A DNA stretch of 64,000 nucleotides, taken from positions 682,001-746,000 of the forward strand of contig NZ_CP134228.1 in the NCBI RefSeq assembly GCF_031656215.1. The letters run 5' to 3'. This document shows, piece by piece, positions 9,144-20,329 of the stretch. The translations under genes were made by a program, and so were the position numbers. Position 1 is the first letter of the stretch. Every line of letters starts with the position of its first letter. The notes below the pieces were generated by a model that saw only the letters and a list, made by a program, of their open reading frames with translations, searched no databases and was not told where the DNA came from. Source of the stretch: Mesorhizobium koreense (GTDB lineage: Bacteria; Pseudomonadota; Alphaproteobacteria; Rhizobiales; Rhizobiaceae).

Positions 9144-9842
9144 TCAGTCTTCCGCCGTGGCGACCAGCTTCCAGTTCGGATCGCTCGAACGCGTGTCCCG
9201 CGAAAAGGTCCATACATCCCTGACCTCGGCGACCGTCTCGGGATCACCGTCGATCACCTCGCCGGCCTTGTCCCGGGTTGCGGAAATCAGTTCGCTGACG
9301 ATGCGCAGCGTGACATAGGCTTCCGTGCCTTTCATTTCGGCGGAGACGATATCGGCCTTGTCGATCCCGACGAAGGAGGACTGGACCTTCTCCGAACGCG
9401 TCTCCCGGTCGGCTATGGCAGTGACGAATCCGTCATAGACCTCGCGTGAAAGCAGGTTTTTCAGTGTCTTGCGGTCGCCGTCGGCATAGGCGAGCACGAT
9501 CATCTCATAGGCCATCTTGGCGCCTTCGATGAAGCTTTTCGGCTCGAAGGACGGGTCGGCGTCCCGGATGGCGCGCAGGCCCTTGTTGAGATCGGTCCCG
9601 GGCTTCGCAAACGCATCGATCGCCGCATAATTCGTTTCCGCCTCGGCGCCTGAGCGCCGACGCGGCAGCGAAACGACGTTTTCGGGCGCCGCAACCGCTT
9701 CCTTCTCGGCCGGCTTGCTCGAATAGGGATCGAAGGGCGGACGCTCGCTACCGGTGCGGCGGCCAAGCACGCTTCGCAACTGGTAGAAGATCACTACCGC
9801 CGCGACGAGGAAAAGTATCGTGCCGATATCGAAAAATTCCAT
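9144..9842 (-). CDS. Tim44/TimA-family membrane adaptor protein
   Basis: A 232-residue protein with one N-terminal transmembrane helix (ILFLVAAVVIFYQL), a proline-rich linker and a C-terminal Tim44-like domain (about residues 85-232, ending in DVWTFSRDTRSSDPNWKLVAT). Related mitochondrial domains tether the protein import motor. In bacteria the role is poorly defined, perhaps as an inner-membrane adaptor. The start beginning MEFFDIGT was chosen because GGAAG lies just upstream. It diverges from fxsA across about 170 bases and leads the operon with mltA. Confidence 0.85.
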   Translation of the reverse strand: MEFFDIGTILFLVAAVVIFYQLRSVLGRRTGSERPPFDPYSSKPAEKEAVAAPENVVSLPRRRSGAEAETNYAAIDAFAKPGTDLNKGLRAIRDADPSFEPKSFIEGAKMAYEMIVLAYADGDRKTLKNLLSREVYDGFVTAIADRETRSEKVQSSFVGIDKADIVSAEMKGTEAYVTLRIVSELISATRDKAGEVIDGDPETVAEVRDVWTFSRDTRSSDPNWKLVATAED

Positions 9843-10012
9843 GTCTTCCGCCAATGACGCCCCTACCCTGGCCACACTCTCTGGTGCACGCATCCATATT
9901 TATCGGCCCATTTTCATATAGAACGCCTGATACGATCATTCAAATGCGACAGAGGGCGCATTATGTACGATAAACGGGCGCAAACGGGCGCCGCTCGCAA
10001 TCGGAAGACAAT

Positions 10013-10498
10013 TTGCGCATTTGGATCCTGCCTTTGACATTCATCGTGCTTCCCGCGCTCGAGATCGCGACCTTCATCACGGTCGGGCGCGCCATCGGCG
10101 TGCTGGCGACGCTCGGGCTGATTTTCCTGACTTCCCTGGCGGGCATCATGCTGCTGCGCGCCCAGGGTCTCGGCTTGCTGGAGCGCCTGCGCCAGGGGCT
10201 CCGCGCCGGCGAAGGCCCGGAGGCGCCGATGGTGCATGGCGCCATGATCGCCATGGCCGGGCTCTTGCTTATCATTCCCGGTTTCATTACCGACGCGATC
10301 GGCTTCCTGCTGTTCATTCCTGCCGTGCGCGAATTCGCCTGGTCACTCATCGGGCGGCGCATCGTGGTAGGCAGCTCAAGCTATCAAGCCTCGACCGGCC
10401 ATGCTTCACGTGACGGAAAGACGATCGACCTCGACGCCGAGGACTATTCGTCGGGTCCCAACCCGTCCTCGCCCTGGCTGAAACGGGGTGAAGACTAG
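10013..10498 (+). CDS. fxsA: FxsA family membrane protein
   Basis: A 161-residue inner-membrane protein with three to four hydrophobic helices and the FxsA domain (PALEIATFITVGRAIGVLATLG, IPGFITDAIGFLLFIPAVR). E. coli FxsA suppresses F exclusion of phage T7; the cellular role is unclear. The start is a TTG with GGAAG in front of it, since no ATG precedes the conserved first helix. The conserved fxsA-secB pairing, opposite the Tim44-like gene, is seen in rhizobia. Confidence 0.85.
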   Translation: MRIWILPLTFIVLPALEIATFITVGRAIGVLATLGLIFLTSLAGIMLLRAQGLGLLERLRQGLRAGEGPEAPMVHGAMIAMAGLLLIIPGFITDAIGFLLFIPAVREFAWSLIGRRIVVGSSSYQASTGHASRDGKTIDLDAEDYSSGPNPSSPWLKRGED

Positions 10499-10598
10499 CG
10501 CCCGCCATCGCTAAAACTTGTCATGGAAAAGCCGCCATGCTAGCCAACCGCCACAATCAGGCGGCCGGGCGGCGGCCATAGACAAGGAAGCCTCGACA

Positions 10599-11126
10599 AT
10601 GGCCGATACCGATGCGAAAAATGAAGGAAATGGCGGCGCGCAGAAAGCTGGAAACGGCAACGACCAAGCCGCCCAAGCGGCCGCGCTCAGGGTCCTGACG
10701 CAATATGTGAAGGACCTCTCCTTCGAAAGCCCCGGCGCGCCACAATCGCTGCGCGGGCGCGACAAGGCACCGGCGATCAGCATAAACGTGAACGTCAATG
10801 CCAATCCGATCTCGGAAAAGGAGTTCGATGTCCTGCTTTCGCTCAACGCGCAGGCAAGCTTCGAGAAGGACAAGGATGTGCTCTTCAATATCGAGCTCGT
10901 CTATGGCGGCGTCTTCCACATAGAAGGTTTTCCGCAGGAGCACATGCTGCCGATCCTTTTCATCGAGTGCCCGCGGCTGCTCTTCCCGTTCGCCCGCCAG
11001 ATCATTGCGGAATGCTCCAGGAACGGCGGCTTCCCACCGCTGATGATCGATCCGATCGATTTCGCGCAGATGTTCCAGCAGCGCATGGCAGAGGAGCAGG
11101 CGCGCCAGAAGGTTCAGGCGACCTGA
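10599..11126 (+). CDS. secB: Protein-export chaperone SecB
   Basis: A 175-residue tetrameric chaperone that keeps preproteins unfolded for SecA. The central SecB fold is recognisable ([26 protein letters not shown], then [27 protein letters not shown]). The N-terminal 25 residues are low-complexity (Asp, Asn, Gly, Ala), as in other alphaproteobacteria. The ATG at 10599 follows AAGGAAG at a good distance; an in-frame ATG 81 bases upstream adds a non-conserved tail. It converges on dnaQ with 19 bases between stops. Confidence 0.95.
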   Translation: MADTDAKNEGNGGAQKAGNGNDQAAQAAALRVLTQYVKDLSFESPGAPQSLRGRDKAPAISINVNVNANPISEKEFDVLLSLNAQASFEKDKDVLFNIELVYGGVFHIEGFPQEHMLPILFIECPRLLFPFARQIIAECSRNGGFPPLMIDPIDFAQMFQQRMAEEQARQKVQAT

Positions 11127-11145
11127 TCCGGCCTCGCCGCCAGTT

Positions 11146-11847
11146 CTATCCCGCTATCTTTGCCCAAACGGAGTCGTCGCCAAGAGCGACGACGAGGGCT
11201 GCATGCGCGGCGAGGTCCGCCTCCGTCAGACGTGGCGGGAGCGGCGCTGGCCGGCCGGCAATGACAAACGCGGTCTCGCCGTCGGCCGATTCCTGGCGGG
11301 TCGCCGCCACCGCGACTTCGAGGCCGAGCGCCGCCTGCTTGCCTCCGATCAGCTCGATATAGACTTCCGCCAGCAGCTCGCTGTCGAGCAAAGCGCCATG
11401 TTTCGAGCGGTGGCTGTTGTCGATGCCGTAGCGGCGGCATAGCGCATCGAGCGAATTCGGCCCCATCGGATGCTTGCGCTTGGCGATTGCCAGCGTATCG
11501 ACGATGCGATGCGTCTCTATCAGCGGATGGCCGCAGCGCTCGAACTCGGCATTGATGAAGCCGAGGTCGAAATGCGCGTTGTGGGCGATCAGCCGAGCGC
11601 CGTCGATGAATTCCAGAAATTCCGCGGCGATGGCGTCAAAGAACGGCTTGTCGGCGAGATCGGCATTGCTGATGCCATGGACGGCGAGCGCCTCCGGATG
11701 GACCTCGCGGCCCTGCGGATTGATGAAGACGTGAAAACTCCGCCCGGTCGGGAAACGGTTGACCAGTTCCACGCCGCCGATCTCGATGATCCGGTCGGCC
11801 CTCGAATCCAGCCCGGTCGTTTCCGTGTCAAAGACGATTTCGCGCAT
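11146..11847 (-). CDS. dnaQ: DNA polymerase III epsilon subunit (proofreading exonuclease)
   Basis: A 233-residue DEDDh 3'-5' exonuclease. Exo I is FDTETTGLD, Exo II HNAHFDLGFINAEF, and Exo III HGALLDSELLAEVY. The C-terminal tail after about residue 180 would bind the alpha subunit. It is the last gene of the minus-strand run maf-aroE-coaE-dnaQ that points away from the probable origin, separated from coaE by 35 bases. This order is typical near the rhizobial hemE origin. Confidence 0.95.
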   Translation of the reverse strand: MREIVFDTETTGLDSRADRIIEIGGVELVNRFPTGRSFHVFINPQGREVHPEALAVHGISNADLADKPFFDAIAAEFLEFIDGARLIAHNAHFDLGFINAEFERCGHPLIETHRIVDTLAIAKRKHPMGPNSLDALCRRYGIDNSHRSKHGALLDSELLAEVYIELIGGKQAALGLEVAVAATRQESADGETAFVIAGRPAPLPPRLTEADLAAHAALVVALGDDSVWAKIAG

Positions 11848-11882
11848 CGAATCAGCTCCGGCGGCAGGATGCCCGGCAACGC

Positions 11883-12500
11883 CTAAAGGGACAAGTGCTG
11901 CGGTTTGTCCAACGCGGCATTGCTCGTAAGTTCTTCAACGATCCGCTCCACGGCAAGGCGTGCCGGCTCCATCCCTCTGCCGCTATCGATGACATAATCC
12001 GCGCGCCGGCGCTTTTCAGCGTCGGGCACCTGTTTCTTCAGGATCGCCTCGAACTTGGCCTCGGTCATGCCCGGCCGCGCCAGCACCCTTTCCCGCTGCA
12101 TCCCGGCTGGTGCGCTCACCACCACGACTTTGTCGACGCGTCCTTCGGCGCCGACCTCGAAGAGAAGCGGAATGTCGAGCACGACCAGCGTCGCGCCCTT
12201 GCCGCGCTGTTCCCGGAGGAAACTCTTCTCATCCTCCCGCACCAAGGGATGTACGATGGCTTCGAGCTCCTTCAGCGCCTCCGGATCGCCGAGAACCCTC
12301 TTCGCAAGCTTTTCACGATCGACAACGCCGTTCGAGGCGGTTCCGGGAAAGCGGTGTTCGATCAGAGGCGCGGCCTTACCGGAATAGAGCCGATGCACCA
12401 CCTCATCCGAATCATGGACGGGCACGCCCGCTTCCATGAACATCCGGGCGGCGGTGGACTTGCCCATGCCGATCGAGCCGGTGAGCCCGAGGACGATCAT
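11883..12500 (-). CDS. coaE: Dephospho-CoA kinase
   Basis: Last step of coenzyme A synthesis: phosphorylation of the 3'-hydroxyl of dephospho-CoA. The 205-residue P-loop kinase has Walker [14 protein letters not shown] at the N-terminus, a lid region around residues 120-150 and the family DIPLLFEVG segment. Its ATG overlaps the aroE stop by four bases. Length and motifs match the family. Confidence 0.95.
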   Translation of the reverse strand: MIVLGLTGSIGMGKSTAARMFMEAGVPVHDSDEVVHRLYSGKAAPLIEHRFPGTASNGVVDREKLAKRVLGDPEALKELEAIVHPLVREDEKSFLREQRGKGATLVVLDIPLLFEVGAEGRVDKVVVVSAPAGMQRERVLARPGMTEAKFEAILKKQVPDAEKRRRADYVIDSGRGMEPARLAVERIVEELTSNAALDKPQHLSL

Positions 12501-13342
12501 ATCGGCGCCTCCACATCGGCGACGATACGTTTCCGTAAGCTTTCGCTTACGGTAGGGCGACGACCAAACCAGCGCTCGAATCCGGGAACGGCCTGATGGA
12601 GAAGCATGCCGAGCCCTTCGGCCGTCGCCAGGCCCCGCGCCCGCGCGGCTTTCAGAAGCTTCGTCTCAAGCGGCACATAGACGATATCGGCTACCACGGC
12701 ATGCGCGGGCAAAGGCTCGAGATCGACTTCCAGCGCGGGTGCGCCTTTCATGCCGAGCGAGGAGGTGTTGACGACAAGGTCGGCATCGCCAAGCAATCCC
12801 GCGACCGCCTCCCAGCCATGCGCCGATACGCCCGGCCGGAAGCGGCCGGCGAGTTCCTCGGCGCGCGGCCGCGAGCGGTTGACGAGACGGATATCATCGT
12901 AGCCGCGTTGCTTAAGCGCGTGGATGACGGCGCGCGCGGCCCCGCCGGCACCGAGTACGACAGCCTTGCGGCCCTCCGCCCATTGCGGAACCTCGTCATC
13001 GAGATTGGCGGCGAAGCCGTAGGCATCGGTGTTGCCGCCGCACAGCCGGCCCTCCGTGTCGAACCAGATCGTGTTCACCGCGCCGATCGCTTCGGCATCG
13101 GGGTCTCGTTTCTCGACGATACGAAAGGCCACCTCCTTGTGCGGAATGGTGATATTGCCGCCGGCGAACCCGTTCCGTCCGATGCTTTCGAGGAATGCGG
13201 GAAAGGCGTCCGGCGCGACATCGATACGTTCATAGGAGCCGTGAAGACCGAGTTTCTCCAGCCAATAGCCATGGATCATTGGCGAGCGCGAATGCGCGAT
13301 CGGATGACCGCAGACGAATGCCCGGCGAGAACCCTCAGCCAT
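12497..13342 (-). CDS. aroE: Shikimate dehydrogenase
   Basis: NADPH-dependent reduction of 3-dehydroshikimate in aromatic amino acid synthesis, 281 residues. Substrate residues appear in [14 protein letters not shown] and GNITIPHKE (catalytic Lys), followed by GAVNTIW and GGNTDAYGF. The Rossmann motif is [10 protein letters not shown]. The start MAEGSRRAF was chosen because the longer frame runs entirely into maf and is not conserved. aroE overlaps maf upstream by eight bases and coaE downstream by four. Confidence 0.94.
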   Translation of the reverse strand: MAEGSRRAFVCGHPIAHSRSPMIHGYWLEKLGLHGSYERIDVAPDAFPAFLESIGRNGFAGGNITIPHKEVAFRIVEKRDPDAEAIGAVNTIWFDTEGRLCGGNTDAYGFAANLDDEVPQWAEGRKAVVLGAGGAARAVIHALKQRGYDDIRLVNRSRPRAEELAGRFRPGVSAHGWEAVAGLLGDADLVVNTSSLGMKGAPALEVDLEPLPAHAVVADIVYVPLETKLLKAARARGLATAEGLGMLLHQAVPGFERWFGRRPTVSESLRKRIVADVEAPI

Positions 13343-13934
13343 CGATAGCCCCTTTGTCGCGCAGCGCCGCCAGCAACGGGAGAAGCGGCAGGCCGACGAT
13401 CGTGAAGAAATCGCCTTCGATCTTTTCGAAGAGGCGGATGCCCCTCCCCTCGATCTGGTAACAGCCGACACTGCCGAGCGCGGCATCGCCGACATCTGAA
13501 AGATAGCGGCCGATATCAGCTGGATCGAGTTTTCGCATCGTCATATGCGCGACAGAAGTATGTCGCCAGATAGCCTCGCCCTGCCCGGCCAGCACCACGG
13601 CGCTGCTCAATTGGTGCATCCTGCCGGAAAGGCGCAGCAATTGACGCCGCGCTGCCTCCATATCGGCTACCTTGTGAAGGAATTCATCGCCCAGCGAGAG
13701 CGTCTGGTCCGAGCCGATCACGAGCGCGTCCGGGTGACGTTCGCTGACGGCGACCGCCTTCGCTTCGGCGAGCACGACCGCTACATCCTCGGGCGTCGCA
13801 CCGCTGCCGGCAAGCGCGGCTTCCACCGCGCGCTCGTCGATATCCGGCTTCTCCACGGAGAATTCCAGCCCGACGTTCCGAAGCAGCGCACGGCGATGCG
13901 GGCTGCCGGAAGCAAGAATGATTTCCTGTGCCAA
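13335..13934 (-). CDS. maf: Maf-family nucleoside triphosphate pyrophosphatase
   Basis: A 199-residue Maf/Ham1-type house-cleaning pyrophosphatase acting on non-canonical nucleotides. The N-terminal signature [16 protein letters not shown] and the catalytic-site segments PDIDERAVE and IGSDQTLSL are intact. In alphaproteobacteria maf, aroE, coaE and dnaQ form an operon, as here. Substrate preference (dTTP/UTP or methylated nucleotides) cannot be read with certainty. Confidence 0.9.
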   Translation of the reverse strand: MAQEIILASGSPHRRALLRNVGLEFSVEKPDIDERAVEAALAGSGATPEDVAVVLAEAKAVAVSERHPDALVIGSDQTLSLGDEFLHKVADMEAARRQLLRLSGRMHQLSSAVVLAGQGEAIWRHTSVAHMTMRKLDPADIGRYLSDVGDAALGSVGCYQIEGRGIRLFEKIEGDFFTIVGLPLLPLLAALRDKGAIDG

Positions 13935-14023
13935 GTCTCACCTGTTCCGTGTGGGTAGACCGCTAACACACGTCTCCCGGAGCGGGCACCGGTTTCGGGA
14001 CAAAGACATGCGCAATCAAGAAG

Positions 14024-14067
14024 CTAAAGCGCACGGTGCGAGCCTGAAAGATCGCGAGGCGCTTTAG
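14024..14067. repeat. Inverted repeat at the 3' end of ppsR, possible terminator
   Basis: CTAAAGCGC at 14024-14032 is the reverse complement of GCGCTTTAG at 14059-14067, with 26 bases between. The right arm overlaps the ppsR stop codon. Similar GCGCTTTAG elements recur between genes in rhizobia from memory, so it may be both a dispersed palindrome and a transcription end. No U-tract follows, so termination is uncertain. Confidence 0.45.
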
Positions 14068-14885
14068 CGCGCCTTGCTTCGGAGCGCAACGATCGCCGCC
14101 GCGGTTTCCTCGATCGAACGGCGTGTGACGTCGATCATCGGCCAGCCGCCGCGCGTGCAGATCTGCCTTGCATAGGCAAGTTCCTCGGCGATATTCGCCC
14201 GGTCCGTATAGGCGCGGGCATCATATGCCGGCGTCGAGCCCAGGATACGGTTTTCGCGCACATGGGAAATACGCTCGGCCGAGGCGATCAGTCCGACGAT
14301 CAGCGGCTTCTTTGCCATGCTCAGGCTTTCCGGCATCGGTACGCCGAGCACGATCGGGATGTTTGCCGTCTTGATGCCCCTGTTCGCCAGATAGATACTG
14401 GTCGGCGTCTTCGACGTGCGTGATATGCCGATCAGCACCACATCGGCCTGCTCGATATCGTCCGGCAGTTGCCCGTCGTCATGCTCCATCGTGAAATTCA
14501 GTGCGTCGATGCGCTGGAAATACTCCGCATCGAGGACATGTTGTGCGCCCACCCTTCGACCGGCCGGCGTTCCAAGATAGGACTGGAAAACAAGCAGTAC
14601 CGGCTCCAGTACCGAGACACAGGGAAGGCCCATGGCCGCACAGCCCTCGTCGATCCGGCGGGCGAGGTCCTGATCCACGACCGTATAAAGGACGATACCG
14701 GGCTCCTGGTCGATATCGTCCAGCACCTTGGCCAATTGCCGCTCCGTGCGGATCAGCGGATAGATATGCTCGATCGCGCGTGCATCCTTGTATTGGGCGG
14801 AAGCCGCGCGGCCGGCCGCCAGGAGCGTCTCACCCGTCGCATCGGAGATCAGGTGAAGGTGGAAGAAGCTCTGGGGCTTGTTCAA
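14064..14885 (-). CDS. ppsR: Pyruvate, phosphate dikinase regulatory protein (PpsR/DUF299)
   Basis: Bifunctional serine/threonine kinase and Pi-dependent phosphorylase controlling PEP synthase or pyruvate phosphate dikinase. The 273 residues cover the full family length, with the P-loop-like [11 protein letters not shown] starting at residue 153 and N-terminal [13 protein letters not shown]. It is the first minus-strand gene left of the probable origin and diverges from hemE, the standard alphaproteobacterial position. A PPDK gene is not in the window. Confidence 0.93.
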   Translation of the reverse strand: MNKPQSFFHLHLISDATGETLLAAGRAASAQYKDARAIEHIYPLIRTERQLAKVLDDIDQEPGIVLYTVVDQDLARRIDEGCAAMGLPCVSVLEPVLLVFQSYLGTPAGRRVGAQHVLDAEYFQRIDALNFTMEHDDGQLPDDIEQADVVLIGISRTSKTPTSIYLANRGIKTANIPIVLGVPMPESLSMAKKPLIVGLIASAERISHVRENRILGSTPAYDARAYTDRANIAEELAYARQICTRGGWPMIDVTRRSIEETAAAIVALRSKAR

Positions 14886-15278
14886 CAGATAGGATCCGGC
14901 CTGTGGTCAACTGTGGATAAATCGCCGGGCCACGGCCGGGCGTTCGACGCGACTGTATCAGAAGCCGACTTGTCCACAATCGGCACCGATGTGAGGAGAA
15001 ACCGCGCTGGGCTGTGGATAGTGTAGAGAAGGCAGGATTTCCACATCGGGGTGCGGTTGAGTTAGCTTTTTGCTAACCATTCAAGTCATTGAAGAAACAT
15101 ATGATTTCCAATTTATCCAAATGTTCATCCACATGGGACGAATCTATGCGCGACAATATGCTGACTCGTTGGCACCCGACGATAATGGGATAAGTCGTAA
15201 TCCCTGCTTCCAACAGAGTCATAGAATCAGAATCAGATTCTTTAAGATCTATTTTTAGAAAGAGATCGGGACGAATCC
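14886..15278. other. Probable chromosomal replication origin (oriC) between ppsR and hemE
   Basis: A 393-base gene-free region. DnaA-box-like words relative to TTATCCACA: an exact match in reverse at 14912-14920, and single-mismatch forms at 14971-14979, 15014-15022 (reverse), 15113-15121 and 15125-15133. The right half (about 15060-15260) is visibly AT-rich against the GC-rich genome and could be the unwinding element. A GTTAGC/GCTAAC inverted repeat sits at about 15061-15076. In Caulobacter and Sinorhizobium oriC lies next to hemE. Flanking genes point outwards on both sides, and parAB with parS-like sites lies 9 kb away. Function is inferred, not shown. Confidence 0.72.
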
Positions 15279-15285
15279 TTGAATC
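15140..15285. promoter_or_regulatory. Cluster of eight GANTC (CcrM methylation) sites at oriC/hemE
   Basis: GANTC sites start at 15140, 15163, 15216, 15224, 15230, 15236, 15273 and 15281. That is eight in 146 bases, where a random sequence with equal base composition would give fewer than one. GANTC is the target of the cell-cycle methyltransferase CcrM in alphaproteobacteria, and the Caulobacter origin also carries several. The last two sites overlap the hemE start, so both replication and hemE transcription could respond to methylation state. That effect is inferred. Confidence 0.6.
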
Positions 15286-16310
15286 ACCGCCGTTCCGTCC
15301 TTGAAGTCCTGAGCGGAAAAACAGTGTTTCCGCCTCCGATCTGGCTCATGCGCCAGGCCGGACGGTATTTGCCCGAATACAAGGAAACAAGGCGAAAGGC
15401 AGGAAGCTTCCTTGATCTCTGCTACACGCCAGAACTGGCGGCCGAAGTGACGCTGCAGCCGATCCGGCGGTTCGGCTTCGATGCTGCCATTCTGTTTTCG
15501 GATATATTGGTGGTGCCGCATGCGCTCGGGCGGGAAGTACGTTTCGAGGAGGGAAGGGGTCCGCTTCTGGAGCCGATTGCCGTCGGCGACATAGAGAGGC
15601 TTTCGATAGCCAGCTTCCACGATCACCTGCAGCCCGTTTACGAGGCGGTGGGCCGGGTTCGGGAGAGCTTGTCTCACGAAACGACGCTACTCGGCTTTTG
15701 TGGGGCGCCATGGACGGTCGCGACCTACATGATCGCGGGCCATGGCACGCCGGACCAGGGGCCGGCGCGACTTTTCGGCTATCGTCATGCAGACGCGATG
15801 GATCGGCTGCTCGGGAAGCTGGCGGAGGTTTCGGCGGAATATCTGGTTCGCCAGATCGAGGCCGGCGCCGATGCGGTGCAGATTTTCGATTCCTGGGCGG
15901 GTGTGCTCGATGAGGAATGTTTCGAGCGGTACTGTGTGCGTCCGGTTGCCGAGATCGTCGCGCGGGTGCGGCGGCGGTTCCCGGATGTTCCGATTATCGG
16001 CTTTCCGCGTGGAGCGGCGGGAGCCTATCGCTCCTACAGGGAGAAAACCGGCGTGACGGCGCTGGGGCTCGACTGGACGGTTCCGATGTCGATGGCGGCA
16101 GAACTGCAGGGCGAAGGGCCGGTGCAGGGTAATCTCGACCCGATGCGGCTCGTTGCCGGCGGCGACGCGCTCATCGAGGGTGTCGATATCATCCTGGGTG
16201 GGCTTGGCGCGGGACCGTTGATCTTCAATCTCGGGCATGGGATCACGCCCGAAACGCCGATTGCGTATGTCGAGGCGCTCATCGAGCTGCTGAGGGAGGC
16301 GAAAGCGTGA
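15279..16310 (+). CDS. hemE: Uroporphyrinogen decarboxylase
   Basis: Converts uroporphyrinogen III to coproporphyrinogen III in haem synthesis, 343 residues. The signature [16 protein letters not shown] is near the N-terminus and the catalytic aspartate region is [13 protein letters not shown]. The C-terminal [12 protein letters not shown] is present. The start is a TTG: the frame upstream gives no ATG, and the TTG lies just before the conserved part, preceded by GGGA. It overlaps hemJ by four bases (GTGA). Confidence 0.95.
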   Translation: MNHRRSVLEVLSGKTVFPPPIWLMRQAGRYLPEYKETRRKAGSFLDLCYTPELAAEVTLQPIRRFGFDAAILFSDILVVPHALGREVRFEEGRGPLLEPIAVGDIERLSIASFHDHLQPVYEAVGRVRESLSHETTLLGFCGAPWTVATYMIAGHGTPDQGPARLFGYRHADAMDRLLGKLAEVSAEYLVRQIEAGADAVQIFDSWAGVLDEECFERYCVRPVAEIVARVRRRFPDVPIIGFPRGAAGAYRSYREKTGVTALGLDWTVPMSMAAELQGEGPVQGNLDPMRLVAGGDALIEGVDIILGGLGAGPLIFNLGHGITPETPIAYVEALIELLREAKA

Positions 16311-16855
16311 CGGAGCCTGACGTGCGGAAGGTCAGCCGGACGAGCGGCGTCAAGGCGGTACGACGGGCTGCGATCGCGATGGTTGTATTTGCGGCGATCG
16401 TCGCCCTGATCTTCTATCTCGATCCGGCCAATCTCTATGCCTGGGCGAAAGCGGTTCACGTCATCGCCGTGATCTCGTGGATGGCCGGTATGCTCTATCT
16501 GCCGCGGCTGTTCGTCTATCATGCCGAGAGCCCGGTGGGTTCTGTGCAGTCGGAAACCTTCAAGGTGATGGAGAAGCGGCTTTTGCGGGCGATCATCAAC
16601 CCGGCGATGATCGTCACATGGGCGCTCGGTCTCTGGCTCGCCTGGAGCGGCTTCCATTTTGCCGGCGGCTGGTTGCACGCCAAGATCGCGCTGGTGCTGG
16701 TGATGTCCGGGGTACACGGTTATTTTTCTTCGGCTGTTCGTGCTTTCGCTGAAGACCGCAACAAAAAATCATCGCGCCACTGGCGGATGATGAACGAGGT
16801 TCCCACATTATTGCTGATCGGCATCGTCATCCTGGTGGTCGTCAAGCCGTTTTGA
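16307..16855 (+). CDS. hemJ: Protoporphyrinogen oxidase HemJ
   Basis: A 182-residue integral membrane protein of the HemJ family, catalysing oxidation of protoporphyrinogen IX to protoporphyrin IX. Four to five hydrophobic helices are present. The conserved haem-binding histidine lies in [25 protein letters not shown], and a conserved lysine region in [10 protein letters not shown]. The GTG start overlaps the hemE stop, so the two haem enzymes are coupled. The N-terminal 20 residues are basic and longer than in many homologues. Confidence 0.92.
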   Translation: MTEPDVRKVSRTSGVKAVRRAAIAMVVFAAIVALIFYLDPANLYAWAKAVHVIAVISWMAGMLYLPRLFVYHAESPVGSVQSETFKVMEKRLLRAIINPAMIVTWALGLWLAWSGFHFAGGWLHAKIALVLVMSGVHGYFSSAVRAFAEDRNKKSSRHWRMMNEVPTLLLIGIVILVVVKPF

Positions 16856-17002
16856 CGGACACCTAAATCCCGACTTGCTCTTTAGGGGCGGGAACGGTAG
16901 ATAGACGGTCTCTCCTCAGCCTGACGGAATGCCAGAAACGCGCTGCCGCAGGCCATTATCGCACAGTCGATTCCTCCCCGAACTCTCTTACGAGCCCGCA
17001 TC

Positions 17003-18264
17003 ATGCAGGAAATGAAACTACAGGAACTCAAAAGCAAGACTCCGACTGATTTGATCGCATTCGCCGAATCGCTCGAGGTCGAGAACGCCAGCGTGCTGCG
17101 CAAGCAGGAGCTGATGTTCGCGATCCTCAAGAAGCTGGCGATGCAGGAGACCGAGATCGTCGGGGAGGGCGTCGTCGAGGTGCTGCAGGACGGTTTTGGC
17201 TTCCTTCGCTCGGCGAACGCGAATTACCTGGCAGGACCGGACGACATCTATATTTCGCCCTCGCAGATACGCCGCTTTTCGCTGAAGACCGGCGATACGG
17301 TCGAGGGGCCGATCCGCGGTCCCAAGGAAGGCGAGCGCTATTTCGCGCTTCTCAAGGTCAATACGATCAATTTCGAGGATCCGGAGAAGATCCGGCATAA
17401 GATCCATTTCGATAATTTGACGCCGCTCTATCCGAACGAGCGGATCAAGATGGAAATCGAAAACCCGACGACGAAGGATCTGTCGCCGCGAGTGATCGAT
17501 CTCGTCGCGCCGCTCGGCAAGGGCCAGCGCGGGCTGATCGTGGCACCGCCGCGTACCGGCAAGACGGTTCTCTTGCAGAATATTGCTCATTCCATCACGG
17601 CGAACCATCCGGAATGCTATCTGATCGTGCTTCTGATCGACGAGCGACCGGAAGAGGTTACCGACATGCAGCGCTCGGTGAAAGGCGAGGTCGTCTCCTC
17701 GACGTTCGACGAGCCGGCGTCGCGACATGTTCAGGTCGCGGAAATGGTGATCGAGAAGGCCAAGCGCCTGGTGGAGCATGGCCGCGATGTGGTGATCCTG
17801 CTCGATTCCATCACGCGGCTCGGGCGTGCCTACAACACGGTCGTGCCGTCCTCCGGCAAGGTGCTGACCGGCGGCGTCGACGCCAATGCGCTGCAGCGGC
17901 CGAAGCGCTTCTTCGGCGCCGCTCGCAATATCGAGGAGGGCGGTTCACTGACGATTATCGCGACCGCGCTCATCGATACGGGCAGCCGTATGGACGAGGT
18001 GATCTTCGAGGAATTCAAGGGCACGGGCAATTCCGAGATCGTGCTCGACCGCAAGGTTGCCGACAAGCGCATCTTCCCGGCGATGGACATCCTCAAGTCC
18101 GGCACGCGTAAGGAAGATCTCCTTATCGCGAAGCAGGATCTTCAGAAGATCTTTGTGCTGCGCCGCATCCTGGCGCCGATGGGCACGACGGACGCGATCG
18201 AGTTCCTTATCGATAAGCTGAAGCAGACGAAGACCAACGGCGATTTCTTCGATTCGATGAATAC

Positions 18265-18268
<4 letters not shown>
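17003..18268 (+). CDS. rho: Transcription termination factor Rho
   Basis: Hexameric RNA-dependent ATPase, 421 residues. The N-terminal helix bundle ([21 protein letters not shown]) is followed by the cold-shock RNA-binding domain ([22 protein letters not shown]), the Walker A region [12 protein letters not shown] near residue 185, and the Walker B and R-loop segments. Two close in-frame ATGs exist (MQEM); the first was taken. The 147-base leader from hemJ holds no gene and could mediate autoregulation, as known for rho elsewhere. Its stop overlaps that of the convergent DUF255 gene. Confidence 0.96.
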
Positions 18269-20286
<2,018 letters not shown>

Positions 20287-20329
20287 GGGGCGGCTCCACG
20301 GTTTATCGGTACGTAGGTCGTAGGGGACG

